Shown: piece by piece, positions 20,501-28,373 of the stretch
Layout of the letters: each line of letters opens with the position of its first letter
How positions within the stretch are numbered: the first letter of the stretch is position 1
DNA from: Telmatactis stephensoni
Lineage: Eukaryota; Cnidaria; Anthozoa; Actiniaria; Isophelliidae
Direction of reading: 5' to 3'
Assembly (NCBI GenBank): GCA_029948255.1
Contig: JALIZF010001632.1
Location: 1 to 64,000 of the forward strand
Length of the DNA stretch: 64,000 bases
The notes under the pieces: model-generated
What the model saw: the letters and a program-made list of their open reading frames with translations, nothing else
Told to the model about the DNA's origin: nothing
The model's database searches: none
Made by a program: the position numbers and the translations under genes

Positions 20501-22709
20501 CGTGAATGGCTGATTTATTTTGACGTGAAACGTGATTTTAGGTCTAAAATCTTTTTCGTCCACGTGAAAGCAACTTTTGATTTTTTTGTGAACGTGAAAG
20601 AGATCTTTGAATTATTCGTGACGCGTGAGAAGACCAACTATTTTTGCCTGACTTCATTTTGCAAAGGGGTATAAGGGACCCTGACAAAATAGCGACTAAC
20701 AAATATTCGAAATATGCAAAAAAGGTCGAATTTTAATCCCGCAATCCCCTCCGCGGAAAGCACAAAATTCAATACTGAGTACTCCACTGAAGGCATATTT
20801 TACAGCTTTTTGTGCTTTCCGCGAAGGGGATGTGGGATTAAAATTCGACCTTTATTGCGTATTTCGAGTATTTGTTAGTCGCTATTTTGATCATATGAAG
20901 AAAGGCAATTTACGGACTTTGGAATTGATTTTTTTTTGATGATTGTAGATTTGTTGACCTGAACCTCGCAGCAGAACTAGTCCGATTATTAGGCTGTACT
21001 GCGCGAAAACGTCGTATTCAAAGGGCGCGGGGAAAGTGGAGATTTTCGGCCGAAAGAAGATGCCGTTGGAGTCGGGGATGGGCCTAAGTTGCCTATCTCG
21101 AACCCTTCTCTCTTCACCAACAGCAGCGTCAAAACTCAACGCTCCCAAACCCCACTAAAACGGACTCAAAATGGAAAATAACCATGCTACAAGTGTTCAA
21201 TAACTATTAAACTATATTTATTTGCCATTTTTGAAATTTCAACATTAAATATCTTTAAAAAAATACATACACGATTGAGACTCCCTCAACAGGGCTTTTC
21301 AGCTCAATTTACAAATCCTAACTAAATCATATAAATCAAACATAAATGGATTAAGAATCCCAACTGGCAAGGAGGCAAACCAGTTGGCTATATTACAAGC
21401 ATGGCCGAGAAACTGAATTTGAACCAATCGAAATCGCGGAACAAATTCAGTCTCAGCTAGACTGAAGAGAAAAGAAGATAAAATTTGAACATTCTGCATC
21501 GAGACCGTTGAGATCGTTACCACAGGAAGCCCAACGACTCCAATTTTTATTTATTATTTATGTTTTGATTATATCAATGAATTTTAAGTTTATTCCAATT
21601 TCCTTCTTTAGAATGGCAATCTGTGTATTCGTAGACTCCTGCAACCTTTTACCTAAGTCACAATGACCAGCCTCTATTATTCTAGTGCGATTCTTGTATA
21701 AAGCTACTTAAATAAAGTGCCCCTGAGCCCTAAATTGAAATTTTGATAATCGTTTCTTCATGAATGGAATTGGAGCATGAAGCATTTGAAGTCGGAAAAT
21801 GCAAATGAGATGACGTAAAAAAAGGAATTTGCATGCCAGATTTTGTATCCAATTTTGAAACAAGTGTATTTTGATGAAACAAGTGTATATTAGCAATGAA
21901 AATGTTTTGCAAATGGAAAAATAGTATAATTTCATTTCTAGTGTTTTTGTATATTTAAGAAGTCCTTTTTCTACGTCATCTCATTTGCATTTTCAGATTT
22001 CAAATGCTTAGTCCTCAGAAAGGAGATGATTTTATCCTGAAATATTTAACCATAATAGGCTTTTCCATTCATGAAGAAACGATTATCAAAATTTCAATTT
22101 AGGGGTTAGAGGTACTTTAAGTGACCAACTCTAGCTGCCACCTAGTACAGACGCTGGGCCCTCCTTCGCCACTCCTCTTTTTTATTTGCGCGACACAGGA
22201 AGCCCAAATAAAAAAGAGGAGCGGCGAAGGAGGGCCCAGCGTCTGGACTAGCTGCCACCACGTTTTTAAATCCCCTAAGTGATCGAGATCTTCGACCGTA
22301 TTACAAATGTAGCTTATAGCACATTTTGAATATTATTTTGCAAAATAATCTATTCATTTGACAATTTCTTGCTTTACATTTTTGTTTTTTTTTCTTTTCG
22401 ACTTCAAGTTTAGTCACTAAAGCTTGGGGATATTTTCTTTGGGCCAAATTGTATATGTTTATCACTACAAATGGCGATGAAAGCTCTCCGCATCTCAAGT
22501 ACAAATACGCCCCGAACAAGTGGTACGACCTTAAGACAGTAGTCAAAGGTACAAAGGTCAAGATATACATCAACAAAAAACTGGTAAAACAGGTTACAAT
22601 GTTAGGTAAAGGAGCAGCGTCCAAAACGAACAACTATGTGGGACTATGGTGTCATGGCAGCACTAATAATGAGAAAGGAAAAGACTTTCAAGTTAACATA
22701 TTAAGCTAG
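3267..22709 (+). CDS. Secreted PAN-EGF-EGF mosaic protein with lectin-like C-terminus (incomplete model)
   Basis: Five exons are supported: 3267-3602, 3678-3792, 6585-6707, 7213-7353 and 22409-22709. The start ATG at 3267 opens a classic signal peptide ([20 protein letters not shown]) and lies 31 bp downstream of an acceptor-like TTTTGTCATTCAG, so a 5' UTR exon probably precedes it. Next come a PAN/apple-like cysteine module (residues ~21-112), an EGF-like domain, a calcium-binding-type EGF opening DVDEC, and a Trp/Asn-rich segment. The last exon has the beta-strand pattern of a concanavalin A-like lectin. The phases of the first four exons fit (0,1,1,1). The last exon needs phase 2, so at least one exon of length 3n+1 is missing, or the terminal exon belongs to another gene. 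Such mosaics usually act outside the cell in adhesion or extracellular or skeletal matrix; the role here is inferred only. Confidence 0.55.
3678..3792 (+). CDS. PAN-EGF gene exon: EGF-like domain
   Basis: Preceded by TTTTTTTCTTAG and ended by G|GTGAGT (phase 0 to 1). It encodes six cysteines in EGF order, beginning [14 protein letters not shown] and ending [14 protein letters not shown]. It lacks the calcium-binding N-terminal Asp motif. Confidence 0.85.
3793..4875 (+). other. Intron, no internal feature seen
   Basis: First part of the intron between the two EGF exons. AT-rich, without tandem arrays. A 67-codon open frame at 4199-4402 has no recognisable domain. Confidence 0.5.
4876..5176. 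mobile_element. Foldback element in intron
   Basis: TTCACTATCAAATTCATCAC at 4880-4900 reappears in reverse complement at 5148-5172 (GTGATGAATTTGATAGTGAA). The similarity runs inward for about 90 bp, including AAACTGACAAAG opposite CTTCGTCAGTTT. No coding capacity. Confidence 0.65.
5177..5949 (+). other. Intron, nothing recognised
   Basis: AT-rich intronic sequence without recognisable exon, array or hairpin. Confidence 0.45.
5950..6215. repeat. 120-bp tandem repeat, about 2.2 copies
   Basis: AAGGAAGGGTAAG recurs at 5967 and 6087, and a variant at 6205, giving a period of 118-120 bp. Units include GATTGAGGGATGTACAGGTG and alternating TGTACAT blocks. The minus-strand reading frame through it (about 5892-6263) is a repeat artefact with duplicated peptide blocks. 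Confidence 0.8.
6233..6430. repeat. Interspersed repeat, copy 3 (diverged, 5' part)
   Basis: Matches positions about 38-240 of copy 1 (TTCGATATTTGGTC, AAATAACAGC, GCTCTTGTAAGTA, AAAGCTATTTT-like blocks) with many substitutions. It lies in the same orientation as copy 1, and the downstream part is lost. Confidence 0.65.
6585..6707 (+). CDS. PAN-EGF gene exon: calcium-binding EGF domain
   Basis: Bounded by TATCTCTTTTAG and G|GTAAG, phase 1-1, 123 nt. It encodes [12 protein letters not shown] followed by [20 protein letters not shown], a textbook EGF_CA module with the Asp/Glu N-terminus and the Asn and Tyr needed for calcium binding. Confidence 0.9.
6708..7212 (+). other. Intron, nothing recognised
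   Basis: Minus-strand open frames across this stretch have no family resemblance and no splice context. Confidence 0.5.
7213..7353 (+). CDS. PAN-EGF gene exon: Trp/Asn-rich segment
   Basis: Bounded by ACATTTTCCAG and G|GTAAGA, phase 1-1, 47 codons, no stop. It encodes [18 protein letters not shown], then a segment with [20 protein letters not shown]. No family recognised. It may be the first part of the domain completed by the terminal exon. Good splice signals and phase are the main support. Confidence 0.65.
7361..7497. mobile_element. Palindromic MITE, copy 1
   Basis: A nearly perfect hairpin of 137 bp. It opens TTAGGGCCTGATTATATGAC and closes with its reverse complement; the stems are about 60 bp around a short TTCCCTTGGGGC loop. 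It starts 8 bp after the exon that ends at 7353, just past the GTAAGA donor. Confidence 0.9.
7534..7664. mobile_element. Palindromic MITE, copy 2
   Basis: Same family as 7361-7497, sharing the GGGCTGACTTCTTTTGTTTT stem. It lies in tandem 36 bp downstream with more mismatches near its outer ends. Confidence 0.9.
7665..8068 (+). other. Intron or intergenic, nothing firm
   Basis: A splice-like segment near 7832-7920 is open on the plus strand but resembles no family and is not called. Confidence 0.4.
8069..8512. mobile_element. MITE-like element with terminal inverted repeats
   Basis: Begins GACTGTGTTTACAC and ends GTGTAAACATAGTC, its near-exact reverse complement. Subterminal CCGGATTC blocks occur in both orientations. 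About 444 bp with no coding capacity. The GTGTTTACAC end is hAT-like in flavour, but no clean 8-bp target duplication could be read. Confidence 0.75.
8690..9150. repeat. Diverged flank of the TTGGCCG array
   Basis: Carries GTCGACCAGAGTTTCGG twice and GTCGGCCCTAGTTGGCC. Related sequence recurs on the far side of the array at about 9870-9905 (CTGGCCGTATGTCGGCCC). The array therefore appears to sit inside a larger repeated element. Confidence 0.5.
9151..9745. repeat. Minisatellite, 48-62-bp units, about 10 copies
   Basis: TTGGCCG recurs at 9201, 9260, 9314, 9376, 9424, 9483, 9544, 9603, 9665 and 9727. Most units contain two short inverted pairs, GTCGTTGTAGCGAC and GGCCGTATTTGGTCGGCC, so each could form two small hairpins. 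Plus-strand open frames through it are artefacts. Confidence 0.9.
9746..10650. other. Repeat flank and unassigned sequence
   Basis: The first 160 bp continue the array's flanking element. From about 10150 to 10470 there is a GC-richer stretch with a plus-strand open frame (9902-10468) that resembles no protein family. I suspect an old mobile element but cannot show its ends. Confidence 0.35.
11089..11315. repeat. (TTTTTG)n hexanucleotide microsatellite
   Basis: About 37 nearly uninterrupted units; two carry a TTTTCG variant near the 3' end. Long open frames on both strands here are consequences of the repeat. Confidence 0.98.
11840..11990. repeat. Two AATAAA-(TCTG)n tails
   Basis: AATAAAAATT followed by (TCTG)4 near 11860-11888, and CAAATAAAAAA followed by (TCTG)4 near 11958-11990. 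The pairing of a poly(A)-signal-like element with a short tandem tail, twice in 130 bp, resembles the 3' ends of retroposed elements. Confidence 0.5.
12117..12162. repeat. (AAT)n microsatellite
   Basis: About 15 ATA/AAT triplets inside the large foldback element. Confidence 0.95.
13421..14540. other. Intergenic or intronic, nothing recognised
   Basis: AT-rich, without an exon-like segment, array or clear hairpin. This is one of the few non-repeat places where the missing exon of the PAN-EGF gene could hide. Confidence 0.4.
14541..14965. mobile_element. Foldback element
   Basis: Arms of about 125 bp. The left has AACGCTAATGTTGGGGCCCC and the right GGAGCCCCAACATTAGCG, with paired AAGTATGTTTCGGTCAT and ATGACTGAAACATACT toward the ends. 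The loop (about 14670-14800) repeats GCTATGATAGACT. Confidence 0.85.
14966..16200. other. Intergenic or intronic, nothing firm
   Basis: Contains one GGGCTTCCTGTG and one GGGTTTCCTGT motif near 15258-15292 (see findings). An 80-codon minus-strand frame at 15669-15911 has no recognisable domain. Confidence 0.4.
16201..16356. mobile_element. Palindromic element
   Basis: GAGTTGGTGTATACTAAAAC at the left pairs with GATTATACCAACTG at the right. Centrally GGTGAATAGCGGT pairs with ACCGCTATTCACC. Stems are about 65 bp with mismatches. Confidence 0.8.
16605..16862. mobile_element. Foldback element
   Basis: AAGCTGAGACCGAAACGGTG pairs with CACCATTTCGGTCTCAGCTT, and GGGATGTCAATAATTATATT with its reverse complement. 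Arms are about 85 bp around an 85-bp loop. Confidence 0.85.
17100..17330. repeat. Trinucleotide tracts (ATT and TTG)
   Basis: (ATT)n at about 17108-17165 and (TTG)n at about 17303-17325, separated by AT-rich sequence. Confidence 0.9.
17405..17628. repeat. (TAG)n trinucleotide microsatellite
   Basis: About 75 triplets with scattered CAG and TAA interruptions. Minus-strand poly-Tyr and poly-Leu frames across it are artefacts. Confidence 0.97.
18240..18345 (+). mobile_element. Solo 3' end of a GGACCCTG-ended element
   Basis: Carries CGTGACGCGTGAAAAGACCA, TTCATTTTGCAAAGGGGTAT and the end GGACCCTG, matching the right half of the element inserted at 20468-20689. The left half is absent. Confidence 0.7.
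18581..18731. repeat. (GGTTT)n pentanucleotide microsatellite
   Basis: Thirty uninterrupted pentamers. It reads as VWFGL on plus and KPNQT on minus in long open frames, which are not genes. Confidence 0.98.
19214..19530. mobile_element. Relative of the 'CCCTAAAAGATACC' family
   Basis: GGGGATGTTCCGTC at the left faces GAGCATCCCCGTGCCC at the right. Internally GGTACCTTTTTGAGG, GGTATACCAAAG and GGGGTACCTTTTTG recur, the complement-type motif of the family. More diverged than the other copies. Confidence 0.5.
20006..21547. mobile_element. Large foldback element with long arms
   Basis: The outer ends are GTCGTTGGGCTTCCTGTGGT and its reverse complement (ACCACAGGAAGCCCAACGAC). The arms are about 450-650 bp, and inside them a second pairing (20700-20880) leads to a short loop near 20785-20810. 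The left arm is split by an insertion (20468-20689) and the right arm by about 190 bp (roughly 21262-21455). No transposase frame. Confidence 0.9.
20468..20689. mobile_element. Short DNA element inserted in the foldback arm
   Basis: Begins CAGGGTCC and ends GGACCCTG, and is flanked on both sides by ACAAAA, a probable 6-bp target duplication. The opposite arm of the foldback lacks this insert, which shows the element arrived later. CGTGAAA-type motifs repeat inside. No ORF. Confidence 0.8.
21705..22121. mobile_element. Foldback element
   Basis: AATTTTGATAATCGTTTCTT pairs with AAGAAACGATTATCAAAATT, and GCAAATGAGATGACGTA with its complement. Arms are about 145 bp. Confidence 0.9.
22142..22251. 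mobile_element. Short near-perfect hairpin element
   Basis: GACGCTGGGCCCTCCTTCGC pairs with GCGAAGGAGGGCCCAGCGTC. The stem is about 45 bp and the loop contains CACAGGAAGCCC. Confidence 0.9.
22409..22709 (+). CDS. Terminal exon: lectin/LamG-like beta-sandwich segment
   Basis: Follows CTTTTCGACTTCAAG and stops with TAG. 99 residues, including [20 protein letters not shown] followed by YINKKLV, the W-x-L-x-x-V-x-G-x-x-I-x-x-x-I-N-x strand pattern of concanavalin A-like/LamG modules. It starts in phase 2, which does not match the preceding known exon (phase 1). The link to the 3267 gene is therefore probable rather than proven. Confidence 0.6.
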
Positions 22710-22755
22710 TAAGTTTGTAAAACACATACCTCACTTTATAACATAGCTACAATCT

Positions 22756-23160
22756 TACGCGCGCTCTGATTGGCCAGAAAGCTATGAACTATTTGCCCAT
22801 GGGCTGCACTGCGCGCGCACTATCTTCGTCATCGTCTTTTTCAAATCGTTCGTTTTTAAGATGGCGACACATATAACACGCGCTCTGATTGGCTGAAAAA
22901 TCTATGAACTATTTCCCCATGGGCTGCACGGCTTCGTTTTTAACGTTCTAGGCTCTGTTATAAATCAATTAGACAACAGAAATCCGCTTGCCCATTGCGT
23001 TATAGACGCACTTGAGAAAATATAAAAAACTCTTAACAAACTAGAGTCGCACTCGGCTACGACTCGTGCCACTCTTACGTTTGTTAATCGTTCTTTATAT
23101 TTTCTCTCGTGCGTCAATAACGCCATGGGCGCGCGGCTTTCTGTTGTCTAATTGGTAAAT
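22756..23160. mobile_element. GCGCGCTCTGATTGG repeats and adjoining palindrome
   Basis: GCGCGCTCTGATTGGC followed by CTATGAACTATTTGCCCATG occurs twice (22758 and 22880). Then 22960-23160 forms a palindrome, with AATTAGACAACAGAAA opposite TTTCTGTTGTCTAATT and AACAAACTAGAGT-type inner stems. Confidence 0.7.
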
Positions 23161-23224
23161 AATCGTCATCACGTTTTTGCATTAACAGTACTAGTATCGG
23201 TATATGAAATGGTGTGCATGGTTT

Positions 23225-23712
23225 AGCAAAGTGGTGTAGCTTGGGGTGGGGTGGAGTGATGTGGCGTGGTGTGGTGTAGTGTGGGGTGGTTTGGTGTGGT
23301 GTGGTTTGATGGATGTGGTGTGGTTTGGTGTGATGGATGTGGTGTGCATGGTTTGGTCTGGTGGATGTGGTGTGGTGAATGTGGTGTGTTGTAGTGTGGG
23401 GTACTAGTGATGTGGTATGGTGTGGTGTAGTGTGGGTTGGTTTGGTTTGGTGTGATGTGGTGTGGTGTGGTAGATGTGTTGTGGTGTGGTAGATGTGGTG
23501 TGGTGTGATGGATGTGGGGTGGATGTGGTGTGGTGTGGTGTGGTTGATGGGGTATGGTGTGGTGGATGTGGTGCGGTTTGGTGTGGTGTGGTGTAGTGTA
23601 GTATGGAGTGGTTTGTTGTGGTGTGGTATGGTACGTGGATGTGGTGTGGTAGATGTGGGGTGGTCTGGTGGATGTGGGGTGGATGTGGCGTGGTGTGGTG
23701 TGGTGTGGTACG
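23225..23712. repeat. Degenerate GGTGT-rich satellite, strand-asymmetric
   Basis: About 490 bp almost free of C on the plus strand, built from GTGGTGTGGTGTAGTGTGG-like units with GATGTGG blocks. The open frames (His/Pro/Thr-rich on minus, Trp/Gly/Val-rich on plus) are artefacts. Confidence 0.95.
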
Positions 23713-24520
23713 AAACATAACAATGGGACGGCAGCCATGTTGGGAGATTAGCAACAAACGCTAACGGGGGGACAAACGCAAAAAAAAAAATTCCAGGAAT
23801 AATTTTAGAAACAAAATTCCTGCCTTAATTGCCATTATCATATAATAAAAAATATTCCTGACAAGTCTAAGTAATATTTACATATCCACTCTTGGAACCA
23901 AAAAAAGAATTATTTTCCTTCCAAACTCCCCCCCCCCCCCCATCACTTTTCTAATGGTCCATCTCTAATGGTAACTCGTTTGTGCAAGCTCATCTAGTAA
24001 GCCAGAGGGCTTCCGAAGTTTTGTGATTGCTTAAAGAGGCTGACATGTGACAGCTGAGGCAAAGGACTACGTGCCCTTAGCCTAGAATTCAATGCCACAA
24101 CAAAGATATAGAAACATAACTCTGTTGAAGTCATCCGTCCAAGCCACAAACCTTTTAGATATAGCCCGCCCTCCCCCTTCTCCCTCCCCCTCCGTCTGCC
24201 CTTCCCCATCCCCCCTCTCCCCTCCCCCTCCCAATCCCTCTTGGAGGGCCGCAACGCAGGCTACCCATATATTTTCTCATTTATATTTGTGTCTTTTTCA
24301 GATCAATTATCCCTGAAGAAAATCTTTCTCAAACTAATGCTAGAGTAGAAACCTTTCACAACAAGTTAAACTTATTGTAGAAATGTCGTTAAAGATATGG
24401 TTTAAAAGGTCCGCTGTTAGCCATTATTTGAAGGTCTCTGTAGACCAAGTAAACCTGTCACTGGATGCGACAGTCTTCAAATTTCATATGTTTTAAAGTC
24501 GTTGTAAAGGCTGTTAAATT
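23713..24520. other. Intergenic, C-rich tracts only
   Basis: A poly-C tract near 23930-23942 and a pyrimidine-rich block at 24160-24240. No gene recognised. Confidence 0.5.
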
Positions 24521-24740
24521 AAAGCGAATAACCTAATGTAGAATTTAGCTTGGCGGTATAATAAAATTGGAGTTTTAAACTCATGACAGTAGGCCTATAA
24601 TAGGATAAATTATTGGAGTATTCTAATAGTCTTAAAGCGAATAACCTAATGTAGAATATAGCTTGGTGGTATAATAAAATTGATGTTTTAAACTCATGAG
24701 AGTAGGCTTAGTATAGGATAAATTATTGGACATAATAGTC
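24521..24740. repeat. Tandem duplication, about 110-bp unit
   Basis: TAAAGCGAATAACCTAATGT starts both copies (24521 and about 24635). Both continue through GGTATAATAAAATTG and TAGGATAAATTATTGGA with about 10 differences. Confidence 0.9.
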
Positions 24741-24906
24741 TTAAAGACCTTGCTTGCTCGCGCGCTTGCGTATTTGTTTGCTTTTGGGTGAGTACAATTT
24801 TTGACAAATTAAATGCATTTAAATTTTTCAACGAAAATAAGAGATGCGAGGAATTTAAAGTCAAAATCCAAGTCATTTTTGTGCGAGAATACGTAGCACA
24901 AACTTT

Positions 24907-25341
24907 AAGAGGGGGTCCTAGGGGTTTGCGGGATCAGTTGCGGGATTGACCATTTCTTTGTGCGGTATTGCGGTATTTTAGGAAAAAAATTGCGGTATTG
25001 CGGGATTCTCAAACCCTGCGGTATACGGTATTTTCTTTTTTGAGCTGCGGTATTACGGGAAAAACGATTTGAAATTGCGGTAATACGGTATTTTTGAGGC
25101 CTGCGAGATGCGGGATTTTGCTTCTGGCGCTCGATAGAAAATTTCATGTTTCTGTGATTCATGTTTCTGCGTGTGAGGTCCCGTGGGAGTGGTATTTCGA
25201 ATTTTTCGTGTGGTGAGCCGTATTTTCGAATTTTTCATGCGGGATTGCGGGATTGACCATTTTTTCGTGCGGGATTGCGGTATTTTCGAATTTTTCGTGC
25301 GGGATTGCGGTATTCGTAACCCCCCCTAGGCCCCCCTCCTT
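24907..25341. mobile_element. Element with TIRs and internal GCGGGATTGCGGTATT array
   Basis: Ends are GAGGGGGTCCTAGGGG and CCCCCTAGGCCCCCCTC. The interior is a degenerate array of GCGGGATTGCGGTATTTTCG-like units. The minus-strand frame repeats peptides such as NTAIPHEKFE; this looks like a by-product of the array. Confidence 0.75.
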
Positions 25342-25599
25342 TAACAGTGGCGCCACAACCAATCCGATCGATCGCTGAATCCGATGAGAAGTATAGGCAA
25401 TTTGGTCAGTTAAACCAAACTGACAAATCCCGGAAGTTCTGTTATGGTTGAATTTTAACAACTGATATTGCTTTTAGAATCCTTTAAACAATAATTTAAA
25501 CCTTTATGCTTTTGCTTTCGAAAGAATCATAGATTTAGATAAATAATTTTGTATCAAGTATGATATCAACTCAAAACCAAAATGAAAGCGTTTTTTGTT

Positions 25600-25985
25600 A
25601 CTCGTGCCCAGGCCTTTAGGCCGGGAACGAGTTATAAACTGCAAATGTTTTTTTTTTTTTTTTTTTTTTTTTTCCTCTGTTCGTCCTGAGGGACCTCTGA
25701 TTGGTTAAGAACGTAAAAACAATGCCCTTCATTCATCACCTTTGAGCGACTGGGCGAACGCAAGCCAGGAACTTTAGGAATGCAAGATGGCTGACTTCAA
25801 AGAAAATAGCTTTTAGAGACAGGCTTTTCCTACAGTAGAACAATGTAATTTGGAGCTTTTAACTCGAGATATACCTATATACTTATAAGAGCTTCAGAAT
25901 GGGCTGTTATTTTGAGCTTCATCTCCAATACTTTGACCAAATATCGAACTCTAAATGGAGTACTTGGAACAATGCCCTCGCGATA
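25600..25985. repeat. Interspersed repeat, copy 2 (inverted)
   Basis: Reverse complement of 1-370 with few differences, including a longer T tract (25650-25672) where copy 1 has an A tract. It ends at CCCTCGCGA, matching the TCGCGAGGG start of the window. Confidence 0.9.
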
Positions 25986-26974
25986 AAGACTATTTCCTAT
26001 GAGCTGGAAATCTAGCTACGAATTTCTCATCCTACATGTTGCTAAACGAACATACATAGAAGCAAGTCAATTATATTCCTCATTCAAGCATTCAAGAGAC
26101 CTTGAGAGGTTTTTGTACTGAATTTTAAGATCAGACCATTGGCATGGAACGGCTAGGTTCAATTGACCTTGTTGGTCACGTAAGTCTTAAAACATCCGAA
26201 ACATGAACGAAAAAATACACGATTTGTTATTGTGTCAAAAACGCCGTTGTAGAAGTCTTTACAGCAAACAATTGAGATATATAGTGAAATAAAAACTTGA
26301 ATAAACTGGAATATTTTTGCATGTTGGAGATAGCATACCCATGCATGATAATAGAAGGACAAACAGACAAATTGACTAATCAGATTTTCTTTAAAAAGGT
26401 CAAAGAAGGTCTTTATATGTTGCGGTTAAGTGAAGAATGCATGAAACGGCTCGGGGAAGAGTATGAACGGGGCCGGTCATTGAAGCCTCTCTTAAGGCAC
26501 CGCTCCCAGGGCACGAGTGAACGCACGTGTGCGTCTAGTTTTGAATACAAATGACAGTGTTTGCATGAATAGCGCTGCGCGTCGGTTCTAAATATAGCTC
26601 ACGTAATGCATGTTAATAGATGCGTGACTCAGACAAACATTATGAAAACGTCATCATACTGAAAAGAAGACGGAGAAAAATACATTTGATCATTGAAATA
26701 TTGCTTATTTTCAATAAAGTGGTCACGAGTAAAAGCCAAACTGCAGACATCAGACACAAGGAGATGCCTGAGTTGTGACGTGACTGACGCGCGCTCCGCA
26801 CACTCTCGTCGGGGGGAGCAGTAGTTATCGGGGTTTCTTTTGCCCCCTCCCCCCTGAATCTTAGCTTGGGCTCCGCAACCCTGAGCCCATATGGACACTA
26901 ACTAAAATTGCTTATACTTTCAAAAGTTGTCTGCGATCGGTTTTGTGTTTTTACAAAGTACATATAAAAATCAC
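25986..26974. other. Intergenic, nothing recognised
   Basis: An 85-codon plus-strand frame (26297-26554) contains LSEECMKRLGEEYERGRSLK but has no splice context or known family and is not called. Confidence 0.4.
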
Positions 26975-28105
26975 AAAAATCACATTTTTCATTGATTTTG
27001 AGGGTGGCATTCGTTAGTATGAAAATACACTGGAACCAGGCAGAAAGGTTCACTACAACTTCCGAGCACTCTCAGGGCACACGTACTTTTGCCGCCCAAT
27101 ATGTGCTGGCACCTCTGGATCATAGATTTTGGTAAATTAAACTTCAGATTTAAACCCCATATCACCCTTTTTGTTTTTGTTACGGAAATCACTTATTTAT
27201 CAAGTGACAACTAACACGTACGCTTTAATATTACCGGTTGTGAACTTTCTGTTTCTAAGTTATGAGCGTTTTATAAATCTTCTTATGCTAATTTGATGAC
27301 GTCAAAGGAGGCAACATTTATTATACAAAAATGACTCTATCCAAAATACTGGAGTTTTTCCATTTGTAAATCATTTCGATAGATAAAATATGCACTTTAG
27401 CCAAAAAAATTGATATTGAATTGAAATCACTTATTTATCAAGTGATAACTAACACGCCGTTTAATATTACCGGTTGTGAACTTTCTGTTTCTAAGTTATG
27501 AGCGTTTTAAATCTTCTTATGCTAATTTATGACGTCAAAGGAGGCAGCCGTTTATTATACAAAAATGACTCTATCCAAAATACTGGAGTTTTTCCATTTA
27601 TAAATCATTTCGATAGATGAAATATGCACTTTAGCCAAAAAAATTGATATTGAATTGAAGAGAACTTGTTGCAAATATCACGTGAAGTCAGAGCAGATGC
27701 TTTCTTTGATCATGACGTCACTTCATTTACATTTTGAAATTGTTTTCACTATTCTATGATTTTCAAAAATAGCAAATTGCATCATAGGGACTTTAAGTTC
27801 TAAAGAAGAAATTGTTATTGAAATTTCAAAGCATGAGTTTTGGCACTTTAAGATTGGTTCATTCTGGTTTGATTTCCGGAGCCTCATCGATTTATTTTTC
27901 CAACCAAATTTCGGTTTCTGCTTATTCCACTCCAAAGAGCGACTGTTTCCAAAGCCAGTTTTACTCAAATCTAGAAATGCCAGTAAAAAGTGGCCGCCAA
28001 AAGAAAATGCCAGGGAGTTGTAGAGAACCTTTCTGCGCGCACCGTGTACTTAATTTCATACCAACGAAAACCAACCTCAAAAGCAATGAAAAAATGTCAT
28101 TTAAT
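26975..28105. mobile_element. Foldback element containing a tandem duplication
   Basis: GTTCACTACAACTTCC near 27047-27062 pairs with GGGAGTTGTAGAGAACC near 28013. The ends CATTTTTCATTGATTTTGAG and CTCAAAAGCAATGAAAAAATG also pair. Two copies of a 235-bp unit lie between the arms. Confidence 0.7.
27186..27657. repeat. Tandem duplication, about 235-bp unit
   Basis: GAAATCACTTATTTATCAAG begins both copies (27185 and 27422), and both run through CTATCCAAAATACTGGAG to AAAAAAATTGATATTGAATTG. Few differences, so a recent event. Confidence 0.95.
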
Positions 28106-28111
28106 ATATAG

Positions 28112-28373
28112 CTAATTCAATTAACGTTGTCCAGCTGAAAAAAAAAGCCTAAAGCCCTAAAGCTTTGGAGCGGAAGTCATGAAATTTTATTTTTCACCAT
28201 GACATCATTACAATAAGAAACTCACTGTATGCTTGCAAATTCTAAACTTGGACACATATGCCTTAATATTCGATTAAGATAGCCTACAGCGAAGTTTGTT
28301 AGGTAAACAAAAGATATTTGAAAGGCTTTAGCCTTTAGGCTTTTTTTCAGCGACAACGTTAATTGAAATAGTT
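28112..28373. mobile_element. Foldback element
   Basis: CAATTAACGTTGTC pairs with GACAACGTTAATTG, and AAAAAAAGCCTAAAGCC with GGCTTTAGCCTTTAGGC. Arms are about 55 bp. Confidence 0.85.

Noticed and set aside
23223..23757. His/Pro/Thr-rich 171-codon frame
   Set aside because: Reading of the GGTGT satellite; codon pattern follows the repeat unit.
26297..26554. 85-codon plus-strand frame with a charged helix-like segment
   Set aside because: Too short and without family resemblance or gene structure.
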